From positions 62,001-126,000 of the forward strand of contig NZ_FOAP01000024.1 of NCBI RefSeq assembly GCF_900109545.1: DNA of 64,000 nucleotides, in the 5' to 3' direction. The stretch's first letter is position 1, and every line of letters begins with the position of its first letter. This document shows positions 52,942 through 62,564 of the stretch, in pieces. Origin of the DNA: Stigmatella aurantiaca (GTDB taxonomy: Bacteria > Myxococcota > Myxococcia > Myxococcales > Myxococcaceae). The notes under the pieces were generated by a model. The model did no database searches. It was not told where the DNA came from and saw nothing but the letters and a program-made list of their open reading frames with translations. The position numbers and the translations under genes are program-made.

Positions 52942-53214
52942 CGTCCCTGGAGCGCGTCCGTGACGGCCCTGCGTGGGCTGTGCGTGCGGGCTGTCGAGGG
53001 TGTGCGTCCCCGAGGGGCCCTGAGCGCCTCTGGCGGTCTGCGCACCGTGCTTCACCCTCCTGGACGTAACGCTCCCCCTGCGCGCGGGAAGACCCTCCTC
53101 GCCGCGGGCCCCTGCCTTCATGCCCCCCGCTTGCGCTCCGTGTCCTGCCGCCGAAGGCCAGGGCGCCCGAGGGCATTCGTCTGCCGTACGCCGTACTCAC
53201 CCGTGGAGTCACAC

Positions 53215-53715
53215 ATGAACAGGAAGCTGTTGTCCGCCGTGCTGCTGTCCACCTCGATCCTCTTCAGCGCCGGTTGCGGCGACGACGAGGAGGAGACCGA
53301 GAGCCTCGACGCCGAGGGATGCGCGCACCTCCAGAAGGGCCCCTCCGCGCCCATCACCGCCACCGCCGCGGCCTCGGGCGCTCCGGCGGTGAACACGGAT
53401 CACAAGCGCTACGACATCTCCCTCATCGACGTGACGGGCGGCAAGGGCGGCAGCGTCACCTTCGCGGTGGCGGAGGAGGGCGACTACCTCTTCTTCATCA
53501 ACGAGGACGTCCCGATGTCCATCCAGACCATCAATGGCGTGGCCATCCAGCCCGAGGAGCTGGTGAAGAGCTCCACCGAGTGCTCGGACATCAAGGGCCG
53601 CTACACGGTGGACCTGGGCGTGGGCACTCACGTGCTCACCTTCGGGCCCACCACGAAGACGTCCGTCTCGCTCGTTGCCGAGCACGGCGCGCACGAGCAC
53701 GACCACGAGCACTGA
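53215..53715 (+). CDS. Lipoprotein with His-rich C-terminal tail
   Basis: A 166-residue lipoprotein: signal peptide MNRKLLSAVLLSTSILFSAGC with lipidated Cys21, an acidic stretch (DDEEETE), then a compact beta-rich domain (about residues 60-150: YDISLIDVTGGKGGSVTF, EGDYLFFINEDVPM, GTHVLTFGP). The last eleven residues contain five His (EHGAHEHDHEH), a typical divalent metal-binding tail. With the Znu-like operon nearby, a periplasmic or outer-membrane zinc capture role is plausible. It is preceded by 273 bases without a gene, which include a GTACG/CGTAC inverted repeat. GGAG is seven bases before the ATG. No named family was recognised. Confidence 0.75.
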   Translation: MNRKLLSAVLLSTSILFSAGCGDDEEETESLDAEGCAHLQKGPSAPITATAAASGAPAVNTDHKRYDISLIDVTGGKGGSVTFAVAEEGDYLFFINEDVPMSIQTINGVAIQPEELVKSSTECSDIKGRYTVDLGVGTHVLTFGPTTKTSVSLVAEHGAHEHDHEH

Positions 53716-53813
53716 GCTTCATCCCGGGGCAGGGGGCCTCGTGGGCCTCCTGTCCCGCTTTCCGGAGCCAGGGAAGCCTGGCTCCTTTTCCCCGAAGTCC
53801 CAGGAGAGACAGC

Positions 53814-54191
53814 ATGGGTACCTTTCAGCAGTTCCTGAACGAGCAGAAGATCGACACCCGCGCCGTGGTGCGCCTCTCGGCCCAGCTCGAGGGCCACGCG
53901 GATGAGGATCGCCTCTTGGAGCACAAGCGCTGGGCCAAGCGGCGCGACAAGGACCACCAGGGCAAGTCCTACGCGGAGCTCGGAATCGGCAAGCCCAAGA
54001 GCGGGCGTGGGGTGAGTGAGCGGCAGCTCCAGGCGGCGCTCTCGGACCAGCCGCTGCCCCCCCGCGTGCGCGGCAAGATTGTCCGCGCGGTGAACGCGCT
54101 GCTCACCAAGAAGGGGGCCACGGCCGTCGCGCCCGCCGCCCTCTTCGGGGACATCAAGCCCCGCCAGAACGCGCCGGCCAAGGCGAGCTGA
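53814..54191 (+). CDS. Hypothetical protein (basic, DNA-binding-like composition)
   Basis: A 125-residue protein not recognised as a known family. It is basic and lysine-rich in the middle (HKRWAKRRDKDHQGKSYAELG), with a helical stretch SERQLQAALSDQPLPPRVRGKIVRAVNALLTKKG that could be a small helix-turn-helix-like or nucleic-acid-binding unit. There is no signal peptide or Cys. AGGAG lies eight bases before the ATG. It follows the His-tailed lipoprotein by 98 bases and precedes the next unknown gene by nine bases. Role unknown. Confidence 0.6.
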   Translation: MGTFQQFLNEQKIDTRAVVRLSAQLEGHADEDRLLEHKRWAKRRDKDHQGKSYAELGIGKPKSGRGVSERQLQAALSDQPLPPRVRGKIVRAVNALLTKKGATAVAPAALFGDIKPRQNAPAKAS

Positions 54192-54200
54192 GGACCCGCC

Positions 54201-54806
54201 ATGGCCCCCGCCCTGCCTGCCGTGTTGCCCCTGGCGCTCCAGCGTGATGCGGAGCGCCTGTTCGACATCACCCTGTGGTGTCTTGGAAAGGATGTCACGT
54301 GCCCGGAGGGCAACCTCCTGCTGCGCCGGGGACTGTCCCGCACGCGCCGTCCGGAGGACCAGAAGGGGTGCAGCGCGTACGGCTGCGTGCTGCCGGGCGG
54401 GGCCTCCCTCACGATGTGGGGGTTCGGGATGCTGCTCCAGGAGGAGGCGGAGGCCCTCTTCCTCGCACGTGACGGCTTCTCCCCCCGCTGGGTGGAGCCC
54501 GCGTGCGTGCGGTGGCCGGTGTTCCTGGCCGAGGGCCTGGGGCCGCTCCGGACGCCGCTGCGCTTCGAGGAGCAGCGGGCCGCGCGCAGGGCCGTGGTGA
54601 CGGTGGCCGAGTGGCTGGCCCTGTACGAGGAGTGGGTGCTCGCGGAGCTGGGCGTGGACTGGCGGCGCGAGTGCCTGGAGAGCCGCCGGAAGGCGTCGCC
54701 CGTGAGGGCCGAGGAGCTGCCGGGGGCGTGGTGGCGCATCGCCACGCGCGCTCGGGCATTGGAATTCGCAGGAATGGATTCGAGCGCCCCACATGCGGGG
54801 GCCTGA
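54201..54806 (+). CDS. Hypothetical protein with conserved-looking Cys/Trp core
   Basis: A 201-residue protein of unknown function. Visible features are FDITLWCLGKDVTCPEGNLL (about residues 21-40), GCSAYGC (about 57-63), SLTMWGFGMLL and a long helical region with WLALYEEWVLAELG. Four Cys in the first third might bind a metal. There is no signal peptide or membrane helix, so it is probably cytoplasmic. It lies nine bases after the preceding small gene and ten before the TPR gene, so all three are likely cotranscribed. Homology cannot be judged without a search. Confidence 0.62.
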   Translation: MAPALPAVLPLALQRDAERLFDITLWCLGKDVTCPEGNLLLRRGLSRTRRPEDQKGCSAYGCVLPGGASLTMWGFGMLLQEEAEALFLARDGFSPRWVEPACVRWPVFLAEGLGPLRTPLRFEEQRAARRAVVTVAEWLALYEEWVLAELGVDWRRECLESRRKASPVRAEELPGAWWRIATRARALEFAGMDSSAPHAGA

Positions 54807-54816
54807 GGAGGACAAC

Positions 54817-56496
54817 ATGCTGGCGAGACTTCTTCGAGCCGAGGAACCCTCCCTTTTCTCCCACGCGCCGTGGGAGGACATCCCCAACGCCGAGCTTCCC
54901 ACACCGCCGTTGCGCGACGGGCTGGGACAGGCCCACATGCAGGTCAGCACGCGCGTGCCCCTGGCCCAGGCGTACTTCGACCAGGGGCTGCGCCTGCTGC
55001 ACCTGGGGTGGGGCACCGAGGCGCGGCGGGCCTTCGCCGAGGCCGCGCGGCAGGACCCTCGTCTGGCCATGGCCTTCTGGGGGCTGGCCCTGACGCGTGG
55101 GGCAGGAGGGCGGTTCGCCGCCGAGCGCAACGAGGCCATCCGCCAGGCGCTCGCGCTGTGCGAGGGGGCCACGGATCTCGAACAGCGCCACATCGTCGCC
55201 GCGAGCCTCCTGGCCGACAAGGGGCCCGCCAATGGCCGCCAGTCCTTCGTCCGGGAGATGGAGTACCTCATCGAGCTGTACCCCGAGGATGTAGAGGCCC
55301 GGCTGCTGCTCGCGGGCTTCCTGGTGGACGGGTACGAGCCCAGCGGTAGGCCCTGCCCGGGTCAGTCCTATGCCCAGTCGCTCCTCCGGGAGCTGGTGCG
55401 CACGCATCCGCACCACGAGGGTGTCCACCACGCGTGGGTGAGCGCGCTCGTGGACAGCTCCCGGCCCGAAGGGGCCCTGGCCAGCGCGCGGCAACTGGTG
55501 GCCCTGGCGCCCCAGGTGGGCCCGGCCCTGCTGGGCGTGGGGCGGTTGCTCCAGCGCCTCGGCCTGACCGGGGAGGCGCACGAGGTGCTCCAGCGCGCCG
55601 TGGAGGCCGATGACGCGTACCTCGCGCGGGAGACGCTGCCCGCGAACGCGGCGCCCTGCGCGGAGCTGGCGATGCGTCTGCTCGTGACGGGGTGTGCCGA
55701 GGCGGGCCAGTACGGAGAGGGACAGGTCTGGGCCCGGCGGCTGCGCGCCCGGGTGGAGGGCCTGGGCGATGGGCAGGCCGTGGTGCTCTCGGCCTGTGTC
55801 CTCTCGGGGCTGCACCTGCGCTTTGGCTTCTGTCGCGCGGCGGCGGACATCCACGGCGGGCTCGGCGAGGGCGCGACGGCCGCGGAGCGCGGGCTGCTCG
55901 AAGGCCTGCGCCTCTACACCCGGGGGCTCTGCGCGCTGGAGGTGGGCAAGCTCTTCGAGGCGGAGCGCGTGTGCGGCCTGCTCGATGCGCTGCACACGGC
56001 CTTGACGGACGAGCGCCGCGCCGAGGGCCGCATCCTCTGCCCCCGGGACGTGGCGCGGGTGCTGGAGACGGCCAGCCAGGAGCTGCGCGGGGCGCTGGAG
56101 GCGCGCCGGGGCGACTCCGCCCGGGCCGAGGCGACGCTCATCCGGGCGTTCCGGCTGGAGCGCCGGTTGCGCCCCGTGGGCCCGCCGGCCTTCTCCCGGC
56201 CCGCGCGCGAGACGCTGGCGCGGACGCGGCTGCGCTTCGGGCGCGAGGACAAGGCGCTGGAGCTGGCGCTCGAGCTCGTGGCGGAGCGGCCCGGCAGCGG
56301 CCATGCGCGGCTGCTCGCCGCGGAGGCCCGGGTGGGGCAGGGGGACTTCCCGGAGGCCGCGCGGGACTTCACCCACTTCCTCGAATGCTGGCGCCAGGCG
56401 GATGCCCACCTGCCCGAGCTGCGGCGGGCCCGGTCGTTCGTGACCGGGCGGGGCCATGCGCTTCGCCTGGTGGGAGGGACCGAGGCCCCGTACTGA
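54817..56496 (+). CDS. TPR-repeat protein
   Basis: The 559-residue protein has many TPR-like helical pairs. An early block, YFDQGLRLLHLGWGTEARRAFAEAARQDPRLAMAFWGLAL (about residues 48-88), matches a known TPR subgroup whose first motif pairs 'RAF...A...DP..AMA.WG.AL'. Further repeats continue to the end (AEATLIRAFRLERRL, FPEAARDFTHFLECW). There is no signal peptide. The ATG at 54817 has AGGAGG six bases upstream, better than the in-frame ATG eight codons earlier. Three bases separate its end from the convergent permease gene. Its partner proteins are unknown, but it closes the plus-strand group that begins with the His/Cys protein. Confidence 0.8.
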   Translation: MLARLLRAEEPSLFSHAPWEDIPNAELPTPPLRDGLGQAHMQVSTRVPLAQAYFDQGLRLLHLGWGTEARRAFAEAARQDPRLAMAFWGLALTRGAGGRFAAERNEAIRQALALCEGATDLEQRHIVAASLLADKGPANGRQSFVREMEYLIELYPEDVEARLLLAGFLVDGYEPSGRPCPGQSYAQSLLRELVRTHPHHEGVHHAWVSALVDSSRPEGALASARQLVALAPQVGPALLGVGRLLQRLGLTGEAHEVLQRAVEADDAYLARETLPANAAPCAELAMRLLVTGCAEAGQYGEGQVWARRLRARVEGLGDGQAVVLSACVLSGLHLRFGFCRAAADIHGGLGEGATAAERGLLEGLRLYTRGLCALEVGKLFEAERVCGLLDALHTALTDERRAEGRILCPRDVARVLETASQELRGALEARRGDSARAEATLIRAFRLERRLRPVGPPAFSRPARETLARTRLRFGREDKALELALELVAERPGSGHARLLAAEARVGQGDFPEAARDFTHFLECWRQADAHLPELRRARSFVTGRGHALRLVGGTEAPY

Positions 56497-56499
56497 GCT

Positions 56500-57372
56500 T
56501 CAGCGGGCGGGGCGCACGAGCCTGCGCACCCCGCTCAGCAGCACGCAGACGCCCACCAGCATGCTGGCGCACACCGTCTGCGAGGCCCCGACCGGGAAGT
56601 CATAGAAGAAGGCGAACAGGTAGCCGCCCGCGCCGGAGAGGCATCCGGCGAGCGTGGCCAGGAGGAACGTCCACGGCAGGCGCAGGTCGAGCACCAGCGC
56701 GGCGATGGCCGACAGGGTGGAGAAGGCGAACACGGGCAGGGCCCCGAGCGCCCGGGCCGACACGCCCACCATGATGCCGATGGAGACCATCAACACCGCG
56801 TCGAGCAGCCGCACCGGCAGCCCCTGCACCCGGGCGCCCACCCGGTCGAAGCTGGCGAAGGTGATGCCCCGGAACCACCACAGGTGGATGAAGAGGATGG
56901 CCCCGCCCACCCCGGCCACGGCGGCGAACTGCTCGGGCGTCACCAGCACCGCGGTGCCGAAGAGAATCCCCTGGATGTCATGGGCCTCCTGGGCGATGCG
57001 GTCGCCCACCAGCACGGCGGCCCCGCCCGAGAACGCGAAGGCCAGGCCGAGCACGCTCTCCCGGGTGAGCTTCAGGCGGGAGGGGTCCGCCATCAGCAGC
57101 GCCGTGGCCAGCAGGGACAGGCCGGTGGCCCCCAGCGTGGGGTCCACGTGCATGCCCAGGTGGATCTCCGCGAAGAAGGCGAGCGCCACGCCCAGCCCCG
57201 CGGCCTGGGTGACGGCGGCGCTGACGAACACCATGCGCCGCAGCACCACGTAGACGCTCAGGAACCCCAGCACGCCCCCGGCGATCAGCGCGCACAGGAC
57301 CGGATCCAGGAACAGGTCGAGGCTCGCGACGAACTGCTCCCACTTCGAGGGTTCAACCAGGGATGGGTCCAC
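56500..57372 (-). CDS. znuB: Zinc/manganese-type ABC transporter permease (ZnuB-like)
   Basis: The 290-residue ABC-3 family permease has about eight membrane helices: LDPVLCALIAGGVLGFLSVYVVLRRMVFVSAAVTQAAGLGVAL near the N-terminus, then LATALLMADPSRLKLTRESVLGLAFAFSGGAAVLVGD, and GALPVFAFSTLSAIAALVLDLRLP toward the end. The ALGALPVFAF segment matches the conserved coupling region of this family. It forms the channel for the ZnuA/ZnuC-like components encoded upstream. The GTG start overlaps the ATPase gene by 20 bases. Zinc is preferred over manganese because of the His/Cys-rich neighbours, but this is inference. Confidence 0.88.
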   Translation of the reverse strand: MDPSLVEPSKWEQFVASLDLFLDPVLCALIAGGVLGFLSVYVVLRRMVFVSAAVTQAAGLGVALAFFAEIHLGMHVDPTLGATGLSLLATALLMADPSRLKLTRESVLGLAFAFSGGAAVLVGDRIAQEAHDIQGILFGTAVLVTPEQFAAVAGVGGAILFIHLWWFRGITFASFDRVGARVQGLPVRLLDAVLMVSIGIMVGVSARALGALPVFAFSTLSAIAALVLDLRLPWTFLLATLAGCLSGAGGYLFAFFYDFPVGASQTVCASMLVGVCVLLSGVRRLVRPAR

Positions 57373-58165
57373 GGGATGATCCAGAAGCGAGGCGGGCGGC
57401 GTACTCGTCGCCGTATTGGTGCCGGAAGGCAGGGTGGTTGAACACGGCCTGGGCGTTGCCCAGGACGACGGCGGGCGCCTCCCGGTCCACGAAGAGCAGG
57501 GTGCTGGCGTACTCGGCGGCCATCGCCAGGTCGTGGCTCACCACCACCACGGCGATGCGCCGCTCGCGGGCCAGCGCCGCCAGCCGCTGCATCGTCTCGC
57601 GCTCGGCCACCGCGTCCATGGCGGCGGTGGGCTCATCCAAAAGCACGAGGTCCGCGTCGCTGGCGAGCACCCGGGCGAGCAGCGCGCGCTGCTTCTGTCC
57701 CTCGGACAGCTCGCGGAACGGGCGGTGGGCGAACGCCCGGGCGCCCACGGTGTCGAGGGCCTCCTGGGCCACCCGGCGGTCTTCCGCGCTGGAGAAGGGG
57801 CGCAGGAAGTTCCACCCGGCCAGCCGTCCCCAGAGGACCATCTCCTTGGGGCGCACGGGCAGCAGCGCGTCGATGCTCGCCGTCTGAGGCACGTACGCGC
57901 TGCGCATGCCAGGCACGCCCTTCTCGATGCGGCCCGAGACGGGGGCGAGCAGCCCGAGCAGCGTCTTGAACCAGGTGCTCTTGCCCGAGCCATTGCGGCC
58001 CACCACGGCCACGAAGTCGCCGCGCCGCACCTGGAGGTGAATGGGGGGCAGCAGCGCCTTGTTCCCGTAGCCGATGACGAGCTGCTCGCAGGACAGGAGC
58101 ACCTCGGACGGGGGAACCGTGGCGGCGGCGGCCCCGGCGGAGAGTGTCGGGTCACCGGGCTTCAC
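57353..58165 (-). CDS. znuC: Metal ABC transporter ATP-binding protein (ZnuC-like)
   Basis: The 270-residue ATPase has Walker A GRNGSGKST (about residues 56-64), a Q-loop YVPQTASIDALLPV, the signature LSEGQKQRALLARVLA, Walker B LVLLDEPTAAMD and the H-loop VVVSHDL. The VPQ...IDxxxPV pattern is typical of ABC ATPases for Zn/Mn/Fe chelate uptake. A Pro/Ala-rich N-terminal extension of about 20 residues precedes the domain. The GTG start lies inside the end of the upstream lipoprotein gene (14-base overlap), and the gene overlaps the permease start by 20 bases, so the three are translationally coupled. Confidence 0.88.
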   Translation of the reverse strand: MKPGDPTLSAGAAAATVPPSEVLLSCEQLVIGYGNKALLPPIHLQVRRGDFVAVVGRNGSGKSTWFKTLLGLLAPVSGRIEKGVPGMRSAYVPQTASIDALLPVRPKEMVLWGRLAGWNFLRPFSSAEDRRVAQEALDTVGARAFAHRPFRELSEGQKQRALLARVLASDADLVLLDEPTAAMDAVAERETMQRLAALARERRIAVVVVSHDLAMAAEYASTLLFVDREAPAVVLGNAQAVFNHPAFRHQYGDEYAARLASGSSRGPIPG

Positions 58166-58997
58166 GTGTCACCTCCGCCGAGGGGGCCAGCTCCGCCACG
58201 CCCTTCAGGATGGCCTCTCGCGCCGGGGCGTTGGCCGCCGCGGTCAGGTCCACGGTGCCGTTGCCCTCCGGCTGGGGAAGCGCCCAGTCCACGCTGTCGA
58301 AGATGCGGGACGTCATCTCCAGCTGGAGCGCCAGGCGGACACGCGGCGCGTGCTCCCGGTCCGAGGGAATGTCCAGGTCTCCGCGGAGCACCGCGAGCGG
58401 CTCGGAGGAGGCCCCGCCGGGAGCCACCTCCAGGCGGAAGGGCTTCTCGCCGGCGAAGCGCGGCAGGTCTCTCCCATCCCGCGCGAGGCCCTCCAGCGTC
58501 AGGCCCGTCACTGCCCACTGGCCCCGCGACACCGTGCCGCTGGGCAGCTCACAGGCCGGGCTGCATGTCACCGGGCGCGTCTCCGGGGCCAGCAGGTTCA
58601 CATCCCCCACGGGCAGGGTGGCCACGGTCTGGGTGGAGGAGCCCCCGCCGCCCAGCTCCGCGGCGATGTCCTCGTAGTCGATGAGGGCCCCATCGTCGCG
58701 GTGGCAGTGGCCGTTGTGGCACAGGCTGTAGCCCGGGGGCGGGTTCGCGGGATCAAAGGTGCCGCCCCCACCCCCGCCGGAGGAGGCCGTCAGCTCGATG
58801 CGCTCCAGCCGCATCGTCGCGGTGGTGAGGCGCACCTGGTAGTCGGAGCTGAGCCGCCGGTACCCATCTGGCGTGAGCCGGGAGTCCTCGGGGGCATAGG
58901 CCGCGCGCACGGTGGGCTCCAGCACGGCGAAGCCCTCGCCGGCCTCCCAGGCGCAGCCACCCAGCAGGAACAGGGGCAGGAGCAGGGGCAGGCGCAT
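58152..58997 (-). CDS. Lipoprotein with CHNGHCH metal-binding motif in the Znu-like operon
   Basis: A 281-residue lipoprotein: lipobox LLGGC (Cys15), then a beta-rich domain. A glycine run is followed by the motif C93-H-N-G-H97-C98-H99, a compact Cys/His site, and CSPAC near residue 145. DRDG and LDIPSDREHAPRVRL segments follow. It is inserted between the binding protein gene (three-base gap) and the ATPase gene (14-base overlap), so it must be made with the transporter. A metal-binding accessory lipoprotein, perhaps handing metal to the binding protein, is the likely role. I recognise no named family. Confidence 0.75.
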   Translation of the reverse strand: MRLPLLLPLFLLGGCAWEAGEGFAVLEPTVRAAYAPEDSRLTPDGYRRLSSDYQVRLTTATMRLERIELTASSGGGGGGTFDPANPPPGYSLCHNGHCHRDDGALIDYEDIAAELGGGGSSTQTVATLPVGDVNLLAPETRPVTCSPACELPSGTVSRGQWAVTGLTLEGLARDGRDLPRFAGEKPFRLEVAPGGASSEPLAVLRGDLDIPSDREHAPRVRLALQLEMTSRIFDSVDWALPQPEGNGTVDLTAAANAPAREAILKGVAELAPSAEVTREAR

Positions 58998-59000
58998 GGC

Positions 59001-59918
59001 TCAGGTCCCCTTGCCCGCGAGGCCCTGCTCGAACTGCTTCACCATCTTCTCCATGCGCTGGAGGTACGTCTCGCCGCCCCGGAAGTTCGTGCCGCCCGGG
59101 ATGACGACCAGGGGGGCGGGGAGCTTGGAGGCCACGAGCCGGGAGGTGGTGTCCGGGTAGTAGTCCTCCTGGAAGAGGAACCGCGCCTTCTGCGCGCGTC
59201 CCTCGGTCAGCACATGGGCCACGTGGGCCGGGTTGGGCGGGATGCCCGGCTTGGGCTCGAGGAACGCGAGCTGCGTGAAGCCCAGCCAGTTGGACAGATA
59301 GGCCGTCGTGCGGTGGTAGGAGATGACCGGTGCGCCGCGCAGCCCGGCCAGGCGCTTCTCCCAGTCCGCGCGGGCCTTCTCCAGCGCGGTGGTGAAGCTC
59401 TTGAGGTTGGCCTCGTAGGTGGCCGCGTTCTTCGAGTCGAGCTGCGTCAGGCGCGCCGCGATGCCCTGGGCCACGGCCAGGGCGGCCCGGGGATCATAGA
59501 GGTAGTGCGGGTTGCCGCCCGGGTGGACATCGCCCTGGCTGCGATCGACCTCGACCGTGGGCACCTCGAGCAGCCTCACGAGCTGCGAGGCATCCAGGTA
59601 GCCGGGGTTGCCGGTCTGGATCTTCACGTTGCGCGCGCCGATCTGGAGCGTGGGCAGCCAGCCCACTTCCAGCTCCAGCCCCACGGTGATGAGCAGGTCC
59701 GCGCGGTTGAGCACCAGGGCGAGGTTGGGCCGGGCATCCACGAAGTGGGGATCCTGCGAGGGGGACGCCAGCGCGGTGACGTTGACCTTGTCCCCGCCGA
59801 CGGCCTTCGCCAGCGCGGCCAGGTCCGGCACGGAGGTGACGACGTTGAGGGCGGCGTGGGCCGGGAGGGACAGCAGGAGGAAGAGGGCGGCACTCAGGGC
59901 CGTGAGGAGGTGTCTCAT
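59001..59918 (-). CDS. znuA: Metal ABC transporter substrate-binding protein (ZnuA-like)
   Basis: A 305-residue periplasmic binding protein of the cluster A-I (ZnuA/TroA) family with a signal peptide (1-22). It has VVTSVPDLAALAKAVGG, then the first metal His H58 in SQDPHF, H138 in GNPHYLYDP, H202 in SYHRTTAYL, and an acidic residue late in the chain (FQEDYYPD). The long His-rich loop of E. coli ZnuA is absent; the operon's His/Cys-rich lipoprotein could serve instead. The ATG at 59918 has a GGAG-type SD. Zn versus Mn cannot be settled by these ligands alone. Confidence 0.9.
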   Translation of the reverse strand: MRHLLTALSAALFLLLSLPAHAALNVVTSVPDLAALAKAVGGDKVNVTALASPSQDPHFVDARPNLALVLNRADLLITVGLELEVGWLPTLQIGARNVKIQTGNPGYLDASQLVRLLEVPTVEVDRSQGDVHPGGNPHYLYDPRAALAVAQGIAARLTQLDSKNAATYEANLKSFTTALEKARADWEKRLAGLRGAPVISYHRTTAYLSNWLGFTQLAFLEPKPGIPPNPAHVAHVLTEGRAQKARFLFQEDYYPDTTSRLVASKLPAPLVVIPGGTNFRGGETYLQRMEKMVKQFEQGLAGKGT

Positions 59919-59942
59919 CGGAAGGCTCCGGGAGAAAAGGGG

Positions 59943-61238
<1,296 letters not shown>

Positions 61239-61304
61239 CCTTGGACTCCTCGGAACCCGGCACCCGGCACTGGGGCGCCAACCACGGTCAACCGCTTCGG
61301 GACG

Positions 61305-61727
61305 CTAGGCGCGTGCCGGGGGCGATGACTTGGGGGCGAGGGCGAGGATGGGAAGCGAGACGATGGGCTGCGGGGGCGCGGTGGCCAGGAGGCTCACGCG
61401 CAGGAAGGCCGTGAGCGCCCACACCGCCTCGGGCGGGAGCAGCTCCTGGCCCATCCCGGCCGTCAGCACCGGGCACGCTTCGTGGGTGAGCCGCGAGGCG
61501 TCCAGGCCCTCGTTCAGCCGCGAGGCGGAGAGCATCGGCGTGTGCGTGGCGAACTGGGACACCCTTTGTCCCATGCCGCGCACCGTCTCCTCGAAGGCCT
61601 GGTGCTCCGCGCAGAAGCGGTGCGCATGCTCCTCGGAGTGCCCGAGCGCGCCCAGCAGCGGCAACAACCACAGCACGGCGAGCACCGTCGCGGTGGAGCG
61701 TCGAAGGCTGGAGGCTCGGGTGAACAT
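61305..61727 (-). CDS. Small His/Cys-rich membrane protein heading the Znu-like operon
   Basis: A 140-residue protein with an N-terminal hydrophobic segment (about residues 13-28, VLAVLWLLPLLGALG). A His/Cys motif follows: H30, H34, H36, C39, H42 (HSEEHAHRFCAEH). A later THEACP site lies near residue 82, then ELLPPEAVW and an ending LALAPKSSPPARA. This is the paralogue of the product at 52501-52941. It is the first gene of the minus-strand operon, 66 bases before the beta-barrel gene. The likely role is metal binding or sensing at the inner membrane; it is not a known family to me. The promoter upstream has a perfect TTGACA box. Confidence 0.65.
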   Translation of the reverse strand: MFTRASSLRRSTATVLAVLWLLPLLGALGHSEEHAHRFCAEHQAFEETVRGMGQRVSQFATHTPMLSASRLNEGLDASRLTHEACPVLTAGMGQELLPPEAVWALTAFLRVSLLATAPPQPIVSLPILALAPKSSPPARA

Positions 61728-61749
61728 TCGCAGGGCGTACCGCCCGGGT

Positions 61750-61778
61750 GCTCTAACGGTGTACCCCGGACGTGTCAA
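61750..61778 (-). promoter_or_regulatory. Promoter of the metal-uptake operon
   Basis: On the minus strand a consensus TTGACA (61778-61773) is followed after 16-17 bases by TTAGAG/TAGAGC (61756-61750), putting the start site about 20 bases before the ATG at 61727. The -35 is perfect and the -10 weak, which suits a regulated promoter. Confidence 0.42.
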
Positions 61779-61934
61779 GGCAGGGGCCTCTGGGCATCCC
61801 CGTGGGAGTCTCCCTCTGCATTGTCCCCTGCATGCCGGGGCCTTCGATGTACGCTCGGGAGCCTGCTCGTCCGTACCGGAGGTCCCCCCGGACCTGGCCC
61901 GTCCGCTGACGCTTGCCCTCAAGGAGTCTCACCC

Positions 61935-62564
61935 GTGGGAACCCCCCGAGCCCCTCGCCGCCCACCCCGTGAAGCCCCCCGCGCCCGTCCGGACGCCGCC
62001 GCCATGGCCCAGGCGGTGAAGGACTTCCTGCGCGCCGCGGGCCTGCCCCTGGAGACGGATCCCAACCTCCAGCGCACGCCCACGCGCGTCGCCGAGGTGT
62101 GGATGACCGAGTTCCTCGACGGCTATGCCCTCACCCCCGAGGAGGCGATCGGGGCGATGTACCCCGCGCCCCCGGAGTCCGCTGGCGAGATGGTGGTGGT
62201 GACGGACCTGCGCTTCCACTCCATGTGCCCCCACCACCTGATGCCCTACGAGGGCCGCGCCCACCTGGCCTACGTCCCGGGCAAGCACGTGGTGGGCTTC
62301 GGGCGCCTGGGCTCGCTGCTGAACTGCTTCGCGCACCGGCTCATCCTCCAGGAGGATCTGGCGCGGTGTGTGGCGGGCGCCATGGCCCGCGTGCTGGACA
62401 GCCCCGCCACCGCCTGCATCCTGGAGGCGAAGCAGGCCTGCCTGCGCCTCCGGAGCGGCGAGCAACGCGATGCCGTCACGCACGTCGAAGCCTACGAGGG
62501 CCGTTTGCGCAAGGAAGGCTCTCTGCGCCGGGAGCTGTGGGCCCGGCTGGGAGCGCTGAAATGA
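61935..62564 (+). CDS. folE: Divergent GTP cyclohydrolase I (FolE-like)
   Basis: The 209-residue protein matches GTP cyclohydrolase I in the tunnelling-fold core: RTPTRVAEVWMTEFLDGY, the zinc-site CPHHLMPYEGRAHLAYVPG and a late EAKQAC (Glu and the second zinc Cys). The family's IGLSKL-type helix reads VVGFGRLGSLLN here, and the usual EAKHxC His is Gln. It would convert GTP to dihydroneopterin triphosphate for folate or pterin synthesis. The divergence might mean a second copy with another pterin role. The GTG at 61935 has AAGGAG eight bases upstream; a long Pro/Arg-rich N-terminus precedes the core. It overlaps the oxidase gene by four bases. Confidence 0.83.
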   Translation: MGTPRAPRRPPREAPRARPDAAAMAQAVKDFLRAAGLPLETDPNLQRTPTRVAEVWMTEFLDGYALTPEEAIGAMYPAPPESAGEMVVVTDLRFHSMCPHHLMPYEGRAHLAYVPGKHVVGFGRLGSLLNCFAHRLILQEDLARCVAGAMARVLDSPATACILEAKQACLRLRSGEQRDAVTHVEAYEGRLRKEGSLRRELWARLGALK

